From an uncultured Oscillospiraceae bacterium (lineage in GTDB: Bacteria > Bacillota > Clostridia > Oscillospirales > Oscillospiraceae): 64,000 nucleotides of DNA. The translations under genes and the position numbers were made by a program. The notes under the pieces are model-generated. The model had not been told where the DNA came from. It did no database searches and saw nothing but the letters and a program-made list of their open reading frames with translations. Each line of letters begins with the position of its first letter. Position 1 is the stretch's first letter. Positions 16,457 to 24,769 of the stretch are shown here, in pieces. The stretch is from contig CAKSWA010000001.1 of assembly GCA_934511165.1 (NCBI GenBank), forward strand, positions 1 to 64,000, given 5' to 3'.

Positions 16457-16936
16457 TTATTTTCCGGGGCTACGTGAGCACCGGTAGTGCAAGAAGCCGT
16501 TCTCCTGCCGGACAAACACAAACCCAACCTTTTCGAGCACGCGCTGGCTGCGCGTGTTCTTTTCTATTGCCCGCGCGGTCACGGCATTTAGCCCCAGCTC
16601 CTCAAAGGCATAAGCGAGCAGCTGTCTCTCCGCGCACGTGCCGATGCCCCGGTTTTTTACGGCGTCGTTTTGCAGATGTATGGAGAGCTCGCCTTCCCTT
16701 CTCTCCCAGTCAATATGCTTCACTCCGATCTCGCCGACCGGACGGCCGTCGAGCAGGATGAGGAAATGCCGCCGGTCGGGTGCGCTGTAGCGTTCGAACC
16801 GTTTTCGCGTTTCCTCTGGGGAATAATGATACTCCGAAAAGAGGCTCATATCCGCAAACGTGGCCGGGTCACGCTGAAAGTCCCGGTCAAGCTCGTTCAT
16901 CCCCTCAAGCGTGATCTTTTGCAGTTTGATGTCCAT
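16457..16936 (-). CDS. GNAT-family N-acetyltransferase (RimJ/RimL-like)
   Basis: Acetyl-CoA-dependent acetyltransferase of 159 residues. The central strand-loop region GEIGVKHIDWERREGELS and the acetyl-CoA pyrophosphate loop NRGIGTCAERQL, followed by NTRSQRVLEKVGF, are typical of the RimJ/RimL branch; the substrate is unknown. ATG at 16936 is preceded by GGAAGGGAGAG. It overlaps the end of the O-antigen-ligase-like gene by 32 bases and is co-transcribed with it. A diverged copy of its first 50 codons lies at 25531-25683. The stop is followed in frame by the remnant of another gene, so the present C-terminus may not be ancestral. Confidence 0.85.
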   Translation of the reverse strand: MDIKLQKITLEGMNELDRDFQRDPATFADMSLFSEYHYSPEETRKRFERYSAPDRRHFLILLDGRPVGEIGVKHIDWERREGELSIHLQNDAVKNRGIGTCAERQLLAYAFEELGLNAVTARAIEKNTRSQRVLEKVGFVFVRQENGFLHYRCSRSPGK

Positions 16937-18212
16937 ATTCCGTCGCTCTCCCTTCCGGCGCAAATGTCAGCCCCCACGCGAGCCACAAAAGCGGCGCGCT
17001 CACAACGAGACCAAGCGCAAAAAATGCCTGCATCCAGTACGCCGCCGTGCCCCAGAGCCACGCGGCGGCCGCCCCCGGCTTTCTCGGGCGGAAAAAGGTG
17101 ACTCCCATCATCCCGAGATAGAGTGCAAGCCCCGGCCAGCCGAGGTTGAGCGCGTAGCCGAGATACTCATTGTGCGCGTTTGTGACATAAGTGCCGAGCG
17201 TCCGCCCGGTCTCCGGCACAAAGCGCGTAAACTCGATGTGCAGCCGCGCGGCCGCCGTGCCCGGCCCGCCGCCGAACAGGGGACGCTGCGCGGTGAGCGC
17301 GCAGACCTCGCGCCAGATCTCCACGCGGTGAGAGCCGAACGAGGCGTCCGCCTCGCCGTGGAGCAGCCGCGACGCTTCAAACAGCGTCTCGCTCTGCCCC
17401 GGATAAAAGTAGATTGCCAGCAGCGTGGCCAGCGCCAAAGCGCCCTCCGCCGCCAGAATGTATTTCCGCCGCCGTCCGTGCGTTATCTTCGGCAGCAGCA
17501 GCGCGCACGAGCCGAAAAGCGCCACCCACGCGGACGAGCACTCGCTCCGATACAAAACACAGAGCGCCATCGCCGCCGGGAGAAGCAAAAGGAAATCGTA
17601 CCCGCGCTTTCGAATTGCCGTATACACGAGCACCGGCACCGCGAGCGAGAGCACCGAGCCAAGAATCAGGGTATTCCCCACCGTGCCGAGATACATGCCG
17701 GAATAGAGTGTCCCCGCATCGGCAAAGCGCCAGCCGTTCGGGTATAACCCAAACGGATTTCCGCCCGCGATCTGCCAGAGCGCCACGGCGCAGCAGAGAA
17801 ACACGCTCGCACCGAACACGCGGACATAGAGCGCCCTCCGCCGTCCCCAGCGCGCGACGCCGAGCGCCGTGAGCGCATAGAGAAACTGCGTGAGAAAGCC
17901 GTCATACCGTCCCGCGCCGAGAAGCGTCTTCTCCCGCCACGGGCTGACCGCCACAGAAATGAGATTCCAGACGAGGAACGCGCACGTAAGATAAAAGAAC
18001 GCTCCCGGCTTTTTCGCAAAAAGGCACGCGCCGGTGCAGAGGCAGAGCAAAAGGCCAAGAGCCCAAACCGCCGTCATGCCCGTATAAAGCCAGAACTTTG
18101 CCGCCGTGAGATTTGCGTAGCCGTGAAAGCCCGTAAAAAGCGGAAAGAGTGTGAGCAGGCCGAGTATGTATTTGTCCGTGAGCCATTCGCAGCGCGTTTT
18201 GGCTTTGGTCAT
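16905..18212 (-). CDS. O-antigen ligase-like (Wzy/WaaL) membrane protein
   Basis: Polytopic membrane protein of 435 residues with about 11 hydrophobic segments and the large extracytoplasmic loop typical of the Wzy_C/WaaL superfamily. The loop carries the conserved NAHNEYLGYALNLGWPGL stretch, and the Arg-rich SHRVEIWREVCAL segment before it. Such proteins transfer or polymerise glycans on lipid carriers at the outer face of the membrane; in a Gram-positive this could be a cell-wall polysaccharide or teichoic-type glycan. ATG at 18212 follows GGAGGAACG. It is first in a two-gene unit with the acetyltransferase. No other glycan-assembly genes are adjacent. Confidence 0.8.
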   Translation of the reverse strand: MTKAKTRCEWLTDKYILGLLTLFPLFTGFHGYANLTAAKFWLYTGMTAVWALGLLLCLCTGACLFAKKPGAFFYLTCAFLVWNLISVAVSPWREKTLLGAGRYDGFLTQFLYALTALGVARWGRRRALYVRVFGASVFLCCAVALWQIAGGNPFGLYPNGWRFADAGTLYSGMYLGTVGNTLILGSVLSLAVPVLVYTAIRKRGYDFLLLLPAAMALCVLYRSECSSAWVALFGSCALLLPKITHGRRRKYILAAEGALALATLLAIYFYPGQSETLFEASRLLHGEADASFGSHRVEIWREVCALTAQRPLFGGGPGTAAARLHIEFTRFVPETGRTLGTYVTNAHNEYLGYALNLGWPGLALYLGMMGVTFFRPRKPGAAAAWLWGTAAYWMQAFFALGLVVSAPLLWLAWGLTFAPEGRATEYGHQTAKDHA

Positions 18213-18236
18213 GCTTCGTTCCTCCATGGGATGCAC

Positions 18237-18287
18237 TCCCTCAGTCAGCAGCTTTGCCGCTGACAGCTCCCTCATGGAGGGAGCCGG
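18237..18287. repeat. Dispersed palindromic GC-rich repeat, copy 1
   Basis: Short element with the motifs CAGTCAGCAGCTTTGCCGCTGACAG-type hairpin and CTCCCTC/GAGGGAG arms, in the gap between the divergent ligase-like gene and tatD. Related copies occur at 29292-29341, 36722-36838, 42909-43018 and 46082-46218. Confidence 0.65.
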
Positions 18288-18378
18288 TTTTAAAAAGTAT
18301 ACCCCATCCCCCGTGGGAAAGCAACTTGCCGCGTGCGCCTTCGCATGGTAGAATGCACCCGAGAGGAAGGTGCGCCCC

Positions 18379-19143
18379 ATGATTTTTGATACCCACGCCC
18401 ACTATGACGACAAAAAATTCGACGCCGACCGGCGGGACATCCTTTCCGCGATGCCGGAGAAGGGCGTTTCGCTCATCATCGATCCCGGCTGCGACGGCGA
18501 GAGTTCCCGCGCGGCGTGCGCGCTCGCACAGGAATACCCGTTCGTCTACGCCGCCGTGGGCTGGCACCCGGAGGAGTGGCAGAGCTGGAACGGTGAGAGC
18601 ATGGCGCTGCTGCGCTCGCTCTGCGCGCAGCCAAAGGTCGTCGCCATCGGGGAGATCGGGCTGGATTATTACTGGGACACCGAGCACAAGGCGCTGCAGA
18701 AAGAAATGTTTGAGTGGCAGCTTTCGCTCGCCATCGAGCGCAATCTGCCCGTGATCGTGCACGACCGCGAAGCGCACGGCGACTCGCTCGAAATTGTGAT
18801 GAATTATCCCGAAGCCCGCGGCGTGTTCCATTGCTTTTCCGGCAGCGCGGAGATGGCAAAGGAGCTCGTCCGCCGCGGCTGGTATCTCGGCTTTGACGGC
18901 CCCGTTACCTATAAAAATAACAAAAAGGCTGCCGAGGTGCTCGCCGCAACGCCGCTCGAGCGCATTCTCGTGGAGACGGACAGTCCGTACATGGCGCCGG
19001 AACCCTGCCGCGGGAAGCGGAACGACTCATCGCTGCTCGTATACGTGCTCGAAAAGATCGCCGCGGTCAAGGGTGTAAAGGCGGAGGAAATGACGTGCAT
19101 CACGCGCGAAAACGGCTGCCGTCTGTTCGGCATCGATGCATAA
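18379..19143 (+). CDS. tatD: TatD-family metal-dependent hydrolase
   Basis: Metal-dependent deoxyribonuclease/hydrolase with a TIM-barrel fold; 254 residues, the normal family length. Metal ligands are all visible: DTHAHYDD (HxH) at the N-terminus, GEIGLDYYW (Glu), VIVHDREAHGD, FHCFSG, and VETDSPY near residue 200. ATG at 18379 follows GAGGAAGG; a GTG nine bases upstream is a weaker choice. An IS3-type element begins 44 bases after its stop. A second, internally deleted copy of its 3' two thirds lies at 25816-26290. Confidence 0.93.
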   Translation: MIFDTHAHYDDKKFDADRRDILSAMPEKGVSLIIDPGCDGESSRAACALAQEYPFVYAAVGWHPEEWQSWNGESMALLRSLCAQPKVVAIGEIGLDYYWDTEHKALQKEMFEWQLSLAIERNLPVIVHDREAHGDSLEIVMNYPEARGVFHCFSGSAEMAKELVRRGWYLGFDGPVTYKNNKKAAEVLAATPLERILVETDSPYMAPEPCRGKRNDSSLLVYVLEKIAAVKGVKAEEMTCITRENGCRLFGIDA

Positions 19144-19253
19144 AACTTTATGCGCTGGCACCGCACCACAAAAATGCGCAAAAAACTGAACAGCACCCCA
19201 TATGTTAGACAAGTATGATAAAATACTTGTACCAAGGAATGGGGTGTTTTTCT

Positions 19254-19602
19254 ATGCCAAAAGGCGTACCGAACAAACGATACACACCGGAATTCAAGAA
19301 ACTGGTCGTGGAAACCATGCATCAGGAGCAACTGAACTATCATGAAATATGCCGACGATTTGATGTTAACAGCAGAGACCAGATCATGGGAACGGATCTA
19401 TTTAACAGAAGGTCCGGAAGGGTTAGCCATCGAACGGCGCGGGCGCGGCAGCAAGGGACGTCCGCCAAAGCAACTGCCGAAGGAGGTAGAAGAAGACCTG
19501 TTGGCTGAGATCCAGCGGCTGCGCGCGGAGAATGAATACCTAAAAAACTTGCAAGCCTTGGTTTTGGAAGACGAGCGACGCCAGCGCAAAAAACACTGGT
19601 AG
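19254..19602 (+). pseudogene. IS3-family transposase OrfA, frameshifted
   Basis: DNA-binding subunit of the transposase. It starts with MPKGVPNKRYTPEFKKLVVE after a GGAATGGGG stretch and shows the HTH (LNYHEICRRFDVN). Near 19372-19385 the frame is lost: the rest of the normal protein, from SWERIYLTEGPEGLAIE through the leucine-zipper-like part to ERRQRKKHW, continues in the next frame. A one-base insertion or two-base deletion accounts for this. Six As at 19588-19593, just before the OrfA stop, are the likely site for the minus-one slip that normally fuses OrfA to OrfB. Confidence 0.8.
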
Positions 19603-19691
19603 TTCAGAAGCTGAGGCAAAGACATTCCCTGGAGATCCTTCTCTCAATCGCTCAACTGTCCCGCGCAACCTTCTACTATCATCTGAAACGA

Positions 19692-20441
19692 ATGAATTGC
19701 GCAGATAAATACAAATCTGTCAAAGAAGAAATTACAGCAATATACCATGAAAATAAGGGAAGATACGGCTATCGCCGGGTTGCGGCAGAGCTGCGCAACC
19801 GCAATTTTCCCTTAAATCATAAAACCGTGCAGCGGCTTATGGAGGAGTTGGGACTGGTCTGCCATGTCAGAATGAAGAAGTATCGTTCTTATAAGGGAGA
19901 AGTAGGTAAAATTGCTCCAAATCTGCTGAATCGGGACTTTCACGCGGATAAACCGAATCAAAAATGGGTTACGGATGTGACAGAGTTCAGTTTGTTCGGA
20001 GAGAAGCTTTATTTGTCTCCCATTCTGGGTCTGCACAGCAGTGATCTGGTCAGCTATACCATCTCTGACCGCCCGGTACTGAGCATGGTGACGAACATGC
20101 TGGACAGGGCTTTTGAGAAGATTCCGGATGGCACGAACCTCATTCTCCACGCTGACCAGGGCTGGCAATACCAACACAAACAGTATCAACGGATGCTCCG
20201 GGAGAAGGGTATCCGGCAGAGTATGAGCCGAAAGGGAAACTGTCTGGACAATGCCGTGATGGAAAACTTCTTGGGTTTGCTTAAAAGTGAACTGCTGTAT
20301 CTGCAAGAATTCCGATCCATGGAACACTTCAAACACGAACTCATGGAATATCTGGATTACTACAACAACCGCAGAATTAAAGCAAGACTAAAGGGCCTGC
20401 CGCCTGCTCTTCACAGACAGCAAGCCCTTTCGGTTGCTTGA
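19692..20441 (+). CDS. IS3-family transposase OrfB (DDE integrase core)
   Basis: Catalytic part of the transposase, 249 residues from the first ATG; the frame is open upstream to about 19590, consistent with production as an OrfAB fusion by frameshifting. It has the HTH_21 region (GRYGYRRVAAELR), an integrase core with the DDE residues in WVTDVTEF, LILHADQGWQY and MENFLGLLKSE, and a typical end (YYNNRRIKARLKGLPP). Intact on its own, but dependent on OrfA, which is broken. Confidence 0.88.
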   Translation: MNCADKYKSVKEEITAIYHENKGRYGYRRVAAELRNRNFPLNHKTVQRLMEELGLVCHVRMKKYRSYKGEVGKIAPNLLNRDFHADKPNQKWVTDVTEFSLFGEKLYLSPILGLHSSDLVSYTISDRPVLSMVTNMLDRAFEKIPDGTNLILHADQGWQYQHKQYQRMLREKGIRQSMSRKGNCLDNAVMENFLGLLKSELLYLQEFRSMEHFKHELMEYLDYYNNRRIKARLKGLPPALHRQQALSVA

Positions 20442-20567
20442 ATAATTTTTCTTCCTATTTTTTTCTAACTTTTTGGGGGCACTTCACGCTTGGCTGCTCG
20501 CCGGGAAAACTTTATATTTTTTACTGTCCTCTTAACGGGGCGCGGTTCAAGGATTCTCATAGACTGC

Positions 20568-21743
20568 TTAATCTTTTTTCCATAGAATCTCGCCGTTTTT
20601 GATGGTCATTACGTTATTACGAACATTGTTAATGTCTACAATGGGATTTTTTTCAAATACCGCGAAATGTGCCTTCTTGCCCACCGTTATAGAACCAAGC
20701 ATGTGATCTACCGAGCAGAGTTTAGCGCCATTCATAGTTCCTACATACAGAGCTTCAAAAGGCGTCAAGCCACACTGCTCTACCATAAGAACCAGTTCCA
20801 TAGAAGTGTCAATGTGGTAGCATTTCGGAGAGCCGCAGTCATTGCTGATAACACAGGGAACACCTGCACGGTAGGCCTTCCGGAAAGTGGCAAAGGCATT
20901 ATCACGAGCAGCAGATGCTTTTTCCACGAATTCCTTCTCTGTAGAACGCATGGCAATGCAATAGGGCGCGGATAGTGTGGGGTCCAGCCATGTGCCGTGC
21001 TCCAACATAAGCTGAATGGTCTCATCGGATAAGATAAAACCGTGTTCGAGAACATCCACGCCTGCCATTATTGCATTCCGCGCACCCAGATCATTCTGCA
21101 CATGGATACAGGACTTAATACCAACCTTGTGCCCTTCTTCTACGATCGCTCGAATCTCCTCGACAGAGAACTGTGTAGCATCGGGCCGACTGAAGCGGGT
21201 AACAACGGCGCCAGTCCCCATAATCTTCAGCCAGTCAGCACCGGCACGAATCATTTTTCGAGCTGCTTTTCTGCATTCATCCACACCATCGGCTTCGTAG
21301 CTGACGGAATACCACATTGTGCCGCCAGTTTGGCAGATAGAGCGGCCTGACAGTTGCATGTCGGGTGCCATCTTGATCCTGCCGCTGTTGACGGCATCGC
21401 GCAGATCAAAAATAAAGTCAAAGGAGCCTACATCCCGAACGAAGGTTGCGCCGCCCTTTATGTAATCGCCCAGATTTTCGATGGCCGTCAGAATCAGGTT
21501 GACGATACCATCCGCCTCGGTGCTCAACTGCTGGCCGTTCGCGTCCAACGTAGTATGGACATGCATGTTGAATAAGCCTGGGCACAGATACTTGCCGGCA
21601 ATATCCACGATTTCCGCACCAGCAGTATCTACTTTGGCTCCTATAGCTTTAATTATCCCATCCTCTACGAGAACGCTGCAGTTTGGAATTATTTTTTGTT
21701 CAATGACATCAATAACGTTTGCATTGGTAAATGCCCGAATCAT
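20568..21743 (-). CDS. Amidohydrolase-family metal-dependent hydrolase
   Basis: Cytoplasmic hydrolase of the amidohydrolase superfamily, 391 residues, in the branch with imidazolonepropionase- and prolidase-like members. Metal ligands are visible: FNMHVHTT (HxH), the carbamylated Lys in WLKIMGTGA, SCIHVQND, LEHGFILSD and the Asp in VISNDCG. No signal peptide. The substrate is likely an N-acyl amino acid, dipeptide or cyclic amide, judging from the family. It is the last gene of an operon with a desulfidase-like enzyme and two membrane proteins, starting 15 bases after the previous gene. This places it in uptake and breakdown of one compound, not identified. Confidence 0.83.
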   Translation of the reverse strand: MIRAFTNANVIDVIEQKIIPNCSVLVEDGIIKAIGAKVDTAGAEIVDIAGKYLCPGLFNMHVHTTLDANGQQLSTEADGIVNLILTAIENLGDYIKGGATFVRDVGSFDFIFDLRDAVNSGRIKMAPDMQLSGRSICQTGGTMWYSVSYEADGVDECRKAARKMIRAGADWLKIMGTGAVVTRFSRPDATQFSVEEIRAIVEEGHKVGIKSCIHVQNDLGARNAIMAGVDVLEHGFILSDETIQLMLEHGTWLDPTLSAPYCIAMRSTEKEFVEKASAARDNAFATFRKAYRAGVPCVISNDCGSPKCYHIDTSMELVLMVEQCGLTPFEALYVGTMNGAKLCSVDHMLGSITVGKKAHFAVFEKNPIVDINNVRNNVMTIKNGEILWKKD

Positions 21744-21758
21744 TCTGTTACCCCTTTC

Positions 21759-22472
21759 TTATTCCCGAATCGTTTGAACGACTGTGCCGCGCTTATAAAG
21801 GAAGAACGCCCAGAGAATGGTAAAAACAATTAGACCGATCAGATAAAAGCTTTGAATCTTGGCAAAGGTTGGGACAAACAGAATTGCTAGGACTGTAATC
21901 GCCATGGGCAACACAGGAATGAGCCACTTTTTGGTGATAATTTTAGCGCCCTTCTTCTTGCTATTGGAAAAAATCCCCCAAGCCAGAGAGCCCCAAAGCG
22001 CTGGCAGCACAAATTTGGTCATTGTGCCGAAGGTAGGAGAAGTGAGCACCGGCTGGAGAGGAACAAACAGAATTACACACAGACACATGATAGCGATGGT
22101 TACGATGGAGGAAACAGCCACGGCCATAGTAGCTACCGCGTCGCCTTCAGGTGTACCCGCGTCAACTTCGGCCATCTTCTGTGCAGAAACGGCAGCGGGA
22201 AGTTTCAGATTTGTAACATTACCGGTAACGAATGTCATGTAAGAGGCAGAGCCTAAAATCGGTGCAAAGCTAATAACTTCGGAAAGCTGAACGGGAAGGA
22301 ACGCTGCCATAATGGTCAACATAGGTCCGATAATATTGGAAAATTTCGGCATACAGTCATATACCGTGCAAACCACGATAGGAACTGCAACTACCGCAAC
22401 ACTAATGAAAGCTGTGAAGATGTATCCGAGGCGATGTATGCTTTTGTTATACTTGTTCACGTCTTTGTTCAT
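21759..22472 (-). CDS. Polytopic membrane protein, putative transporter subunit
   Basis: Membrane protein of 237 residues with about six or seven hydrophobic segments; I do not recognise a named family with confidence. A soluble loop near residues 85-110 reads GNVTNLKLPAAVSAQKM and is unusual in being conserved-looking and polar. The start at 22472 is supported by an AAGGAGGGA site; the open frame extends 33 codons upstream into the previous gene. It begins 13 bases after the stop of the DUF5058-like gene, so both are made together and may form one heteromeric permease feeding the amidohydrolase. Confidence 0.68.
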   Translation of the reverse strand: MNKDVNKYNKSIHRLGYIFTAFISVAVVAVPIVVCTVYDCMPKFSNIIGPMLTIMAAFLPVQLSEVISFAPILGSASYMTFVTGNVTNLKLPAAVSAQKMAEVDAGTPEGDAVATMAVAVSSIVTIAIMCLCVILFVPLQPVLTSPTFGTMTKFVLPALWGSLAWGIFSNSKKKGAKIITKKWLIPVLPMAITVLAILFVPTFAKIQSFYLIGLIVFTILWAFFLYKRGTVVQTIRE

Positions 22473-22485
22473 GGGTAGTCCCTCC

Positions 22486-23202
22486 TTATGCAAACAGATT
22501 AGTCCAGAGAATCGACGAAACCATACCAGCCAGCAGAGAGATGGGCATGGCAAACTCTCCCATCCAGCCAAGAGCCGGGCGAGACGCTAGTTTTTCTAGC
22601 AGGACGGACAGAATAAAGGAAACCAGAACCACCATAACGGTAGGCAGACCAGCAAAAATATAATTAGGGATATATAAAGAAAGTAGTGCAATCATAAAGC
22701 AAGCATTCATCACGGGGAGGAAACTCTTTTTGCTGCTGCCACCAGTTTGCAGCCTGTTAGCCAAAGGCTTTGTCAAAAGCGCATTGATGATCGGCGGGAG
22801 AATAATGCCCAGAGACATAGCAAACATAATGGTGCCAAAAATGGTGGATCCCGCTTCAACGGCATCGGCTACACTAGCGTATCCTAGCGTGCCCACGGCG
22901 ATGTTTGCGGAGTTCAGCTCATAGTTAAGAGAGCCGATAATGCTCAGTCGAAGGGTTGCCCAAGGAACGCCCACAACTCCTACTAGTGCGAAAAGGCCAA
23001 CAGCAATAGCAAGGGATGGTACAAAGGTAAAAAGGATTGTTGACTTGACGACCTTATCCAGAGACGCTTTCTTTACCCCAAGTTCGAGAGCGCGCTTCCG
23101 CGTTTTTAAATAAAACAAAACGCAAAATGCAACAACTATGCCAAGAATAACAAACACGCCTATGTAGAGCAATGCACTATTGGCGACTCCCATGTAATCC
23201 AT
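22486..23202 (-). CDS. DUF5058-like polytopic membrane protein, putative transporter subunit
   Basis: Membrane protein of 238 residues with about seven hydrophobic segments. The N-terminus (MDYMGVANSALLYIGVFV) and the following charged region with KASLDKVVKST, then VGVPWATLRLSIIGS, resemble DUF5058 proteins of Clostridia, which are of unknown function. ATG at 23202 follows AAGGAGGAAT. It is the first of two adjacent membrane-protein genes lying between a desulfidase-like enzyme and an amidohydrolase. A joint role as an importer or exporter for the pathway substrate is inferred from context only. Confidence 0.7.
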   Translation of the reverse strand: MDYMGVANSALLYIGVFVILGIVVAFCVLFYLKTRKRALELGVKKASLDKVVKSTILFTFVPSLAIAVGLFALVGVVGVPWATLRLSIIGSLNYELNSANIAVGTLGYASVADAVEAGSTIFGTIMFAMSLGIILPPIINALLTKPLANRLQTGGSSKKSFLPVMNACFMIALLSLYIPNYIFAGLPTVMVVLVSFILSVLLEKLASRPALGWMGEFAMPISLLAGMVSSILWTNLFA

Positions 23203-23291
23203 TCCTATTCCTCCTTGTTTTTTTATTATTTTTCCGGATACGAACTGCAAAAACGTATGAGCTATCCCCTCCTCTAAAGAGTTTGCTTTTT

Positions 23292-24566
23292 TTACAAATC
23301 AACCTTATCCAGCATGATTTTCAGAATTTCTACGTCTGTTTGCTTCATCCCCACGCAGCCCACATAGCCTATGCTGCGGATGGTTTCATCCACATCCTTC
23401 TGGACTATGCCCTCGCCGGCATGAAAGCCCAGTCCCTTCATGCTTAGGCGGTGCCCCAGAATGGCCGCGTCCACCGCCGATGCGATTTTTGCCGCGCAGG
23501 AGGCTTTGGCGCCGTCACAAACGATACCGCCGACGTTACCCGCAATGTTGGTAATCGTTTGTGAGATTTTCTCATAACCGCCGCCTGCCATATAGGTAAT
23601 CGCGGCGCCGACGCCGGAAGATGCCGTCACAGCTCCACAGAAGGCTGACAAATTACCGATAAAATGCTTCTGATATATGGAAATTAGATTGCCAATGAGA
23701 AGGGCGCGGTAGAGCGTTTCCTTCGGCACCTTCCACTCCATCGCATACTCCACAATCGGGAGCGTTATGGTGATCCCCTGATTGCCGCTGCCGGAGTTGA
23801 TCACCACCGGCATAGAGCACCCGCCCATCCGGGCGTCGGAGCCAGCCGCCGCTTTCGCCCTCGCGCGGGTTTCAAGATTATCTCCATAGATTTCCAGAAG
23901 TGTTTTTCCCACCTGTGCTCCGTAATTTTTGGAAAGGCCCTCTTTCGACACCCGGGTATTCATCTCGATCTGCCTGTCCAGAATATTCTGAACCTTTGCT
24001 ATGTCGACTTCCTCTGCAAAGACGAGGATATCTTTTACGCTCCACAGAGCCCAGTCCACACGACCGCTTTCCTCGGATAACTCCCGGGAGTAAAGGATCT
24101 CCCCGTCGTGGACAATCTTCGTGATCAGCGTATGGCGATTGATCATGGTCACTTCCGCAAAATGCTCTCCCGCAAAGACCGCGGCAGAAATATAAAGGTT
24201 CTCCACCTCCCTTTGATGCTCGCATCGGCAGAAGTTTGCCGCCAGCAATTCTTTTGTTTTTTTTATGTGCGCAGGAGTGATCCCCTCCAGCACCTCCAGC
24301 TCGCGTTCCGCGTCTCCGCCAACTACGCCCAGAACCGCCGCTACGTCTACGCCTCGCAGCCCGTTTGAATTGGGGACCGTAACGCCCTTTACATTTTTGA
24401 TGATATTACCGCTGCAGCGTATCACCATTCTTTCCGGAAATTGGCCGAGAACTGATCTGGCCTTTGCCGCCGCATAGGCTATGGCGACAGGCTCCGTGCA
24501 TCCGAGAGCCGGGATAAGCTCTCTATTTAAAACCGACAGATAGTTCTCTTCTCGCATGCTTTTCAT
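23292..24566 (-). CDS. L-cysteine desulfidase / serine dehydratase alpha-like protein (CdsB, UPF0597)
   Basis: Iron-sulfur lyase-like enzyme of 424 residues, in the UPF0597 family that includes archaeal L-cysteine desulfidase and relatives of the L-serine dehydratase alpha chain. Products would be pyruvate, ammonia and, from cysteine, sulfide. Conserved Cys sites for the cluster are visible: ALGCTEPVA near the N-terminus, MGGCSMPVV in the middle and VCDGAKASCAAK near the C-terminus, plus the NSGSGNQG glycine loop. AAAGGAAAAGG precedes the ATG. It leads the minus-strand operon and is divergent from a GntR regulator, which probably controls it. Substrate choice (cysteine, serine or another beta-substituted amino acid) cannot be decided from sequence. 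Confidence 0.85.
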   Translation of the reverse strand: MKSMREENYLSVLNRELIPALGCTEPVAIAYAAAKARSVLGQFPERMVIRCSGNIIKNVKGVTVPNSNGLRGVDVAAVLGVVGGDAERELEVLEGITPAHIKKTKELLAANFCRCEHQREVENLYISAAVFAGEHFAEVTMINRHTLITKIVHDGEILYSRELSEESGRVDWALWSVKDILVFAEEVDIAKVQNILDRQIEMNTRVSKEGLSKNYGAQVGKTLLEIYGDNLETRARAKAAAGSDARMGGCSMPVVINSGSGNQGITITLPIVEYAMEWKVPKETLYRALLIGNLISIYQKHFIGNLSAFCGAVTASSGVGAAITYMAGGGYEKISQTITNIAGNVGGIVCDGAKASCAAKIASAVDAAILGHRLSMKGLGFHAGEGIVQKDVDETIRSIGYVGCVGMKQTDVEILKIMLDKVDL

Positions 24567-24622
24567 TACAATTTCCTTTTCCTTTGCTCTGATATTATCA
24601 GTAAGATGTTTTGCGTATCTAT

Positions 24623-24651
24623 ATAATAATTTCAGAAAGCAGATTATTCAA
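24623..24651 (-). promoter_or_regulatory. Promoter of the cdsB-like operon
   Basis: On the minus strand: TTGAAT (24651-24646), 17 bases, TATTAT (24628-24623), about 55 bases before the ATG. The 200-base divergent region also has a 12-base tandem repeat, TTGATATAAT at 24719-24728 and 24731-24740, giving two alternative -10 boxes for the GntR gene. Confidence 0.55.
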
Positions 24652-24769
24652 TGCATTCTTTTTACAAAGTTTCCACGGGCAATTTAGTATTTTTGCCATA
24701 TGACTATGAATATGTTTTTTGATATAATATTTGATATAATTCTCATACTTTCGAAGGGAGACGACAACT

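Larger units (their letters stand above)
19187..20486 (+). mobile_element. IS3-family insertion sequence (IS150-like), about 1.3 kb
   Basis: Bounded by imperfect inverted repeats: the left end from 19187 (TGAACAGCACCCCATATG, then GTTAGAC) and the right end to 20486 (inverse complement TGAAGTGCCCCCAAAAAG, then GTTAGAA). It encodes an HTH OrfA and a DDE OrfB in overlapping frames, as usual for IS3. The flanking bases do not give an obvious target duplication, probably because the right flank has been rearranged. OrfA contains an extra frameshift, so the copy may be inactive. The sequence is clearly AT-richer than tatD. Confidence 0.88.
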
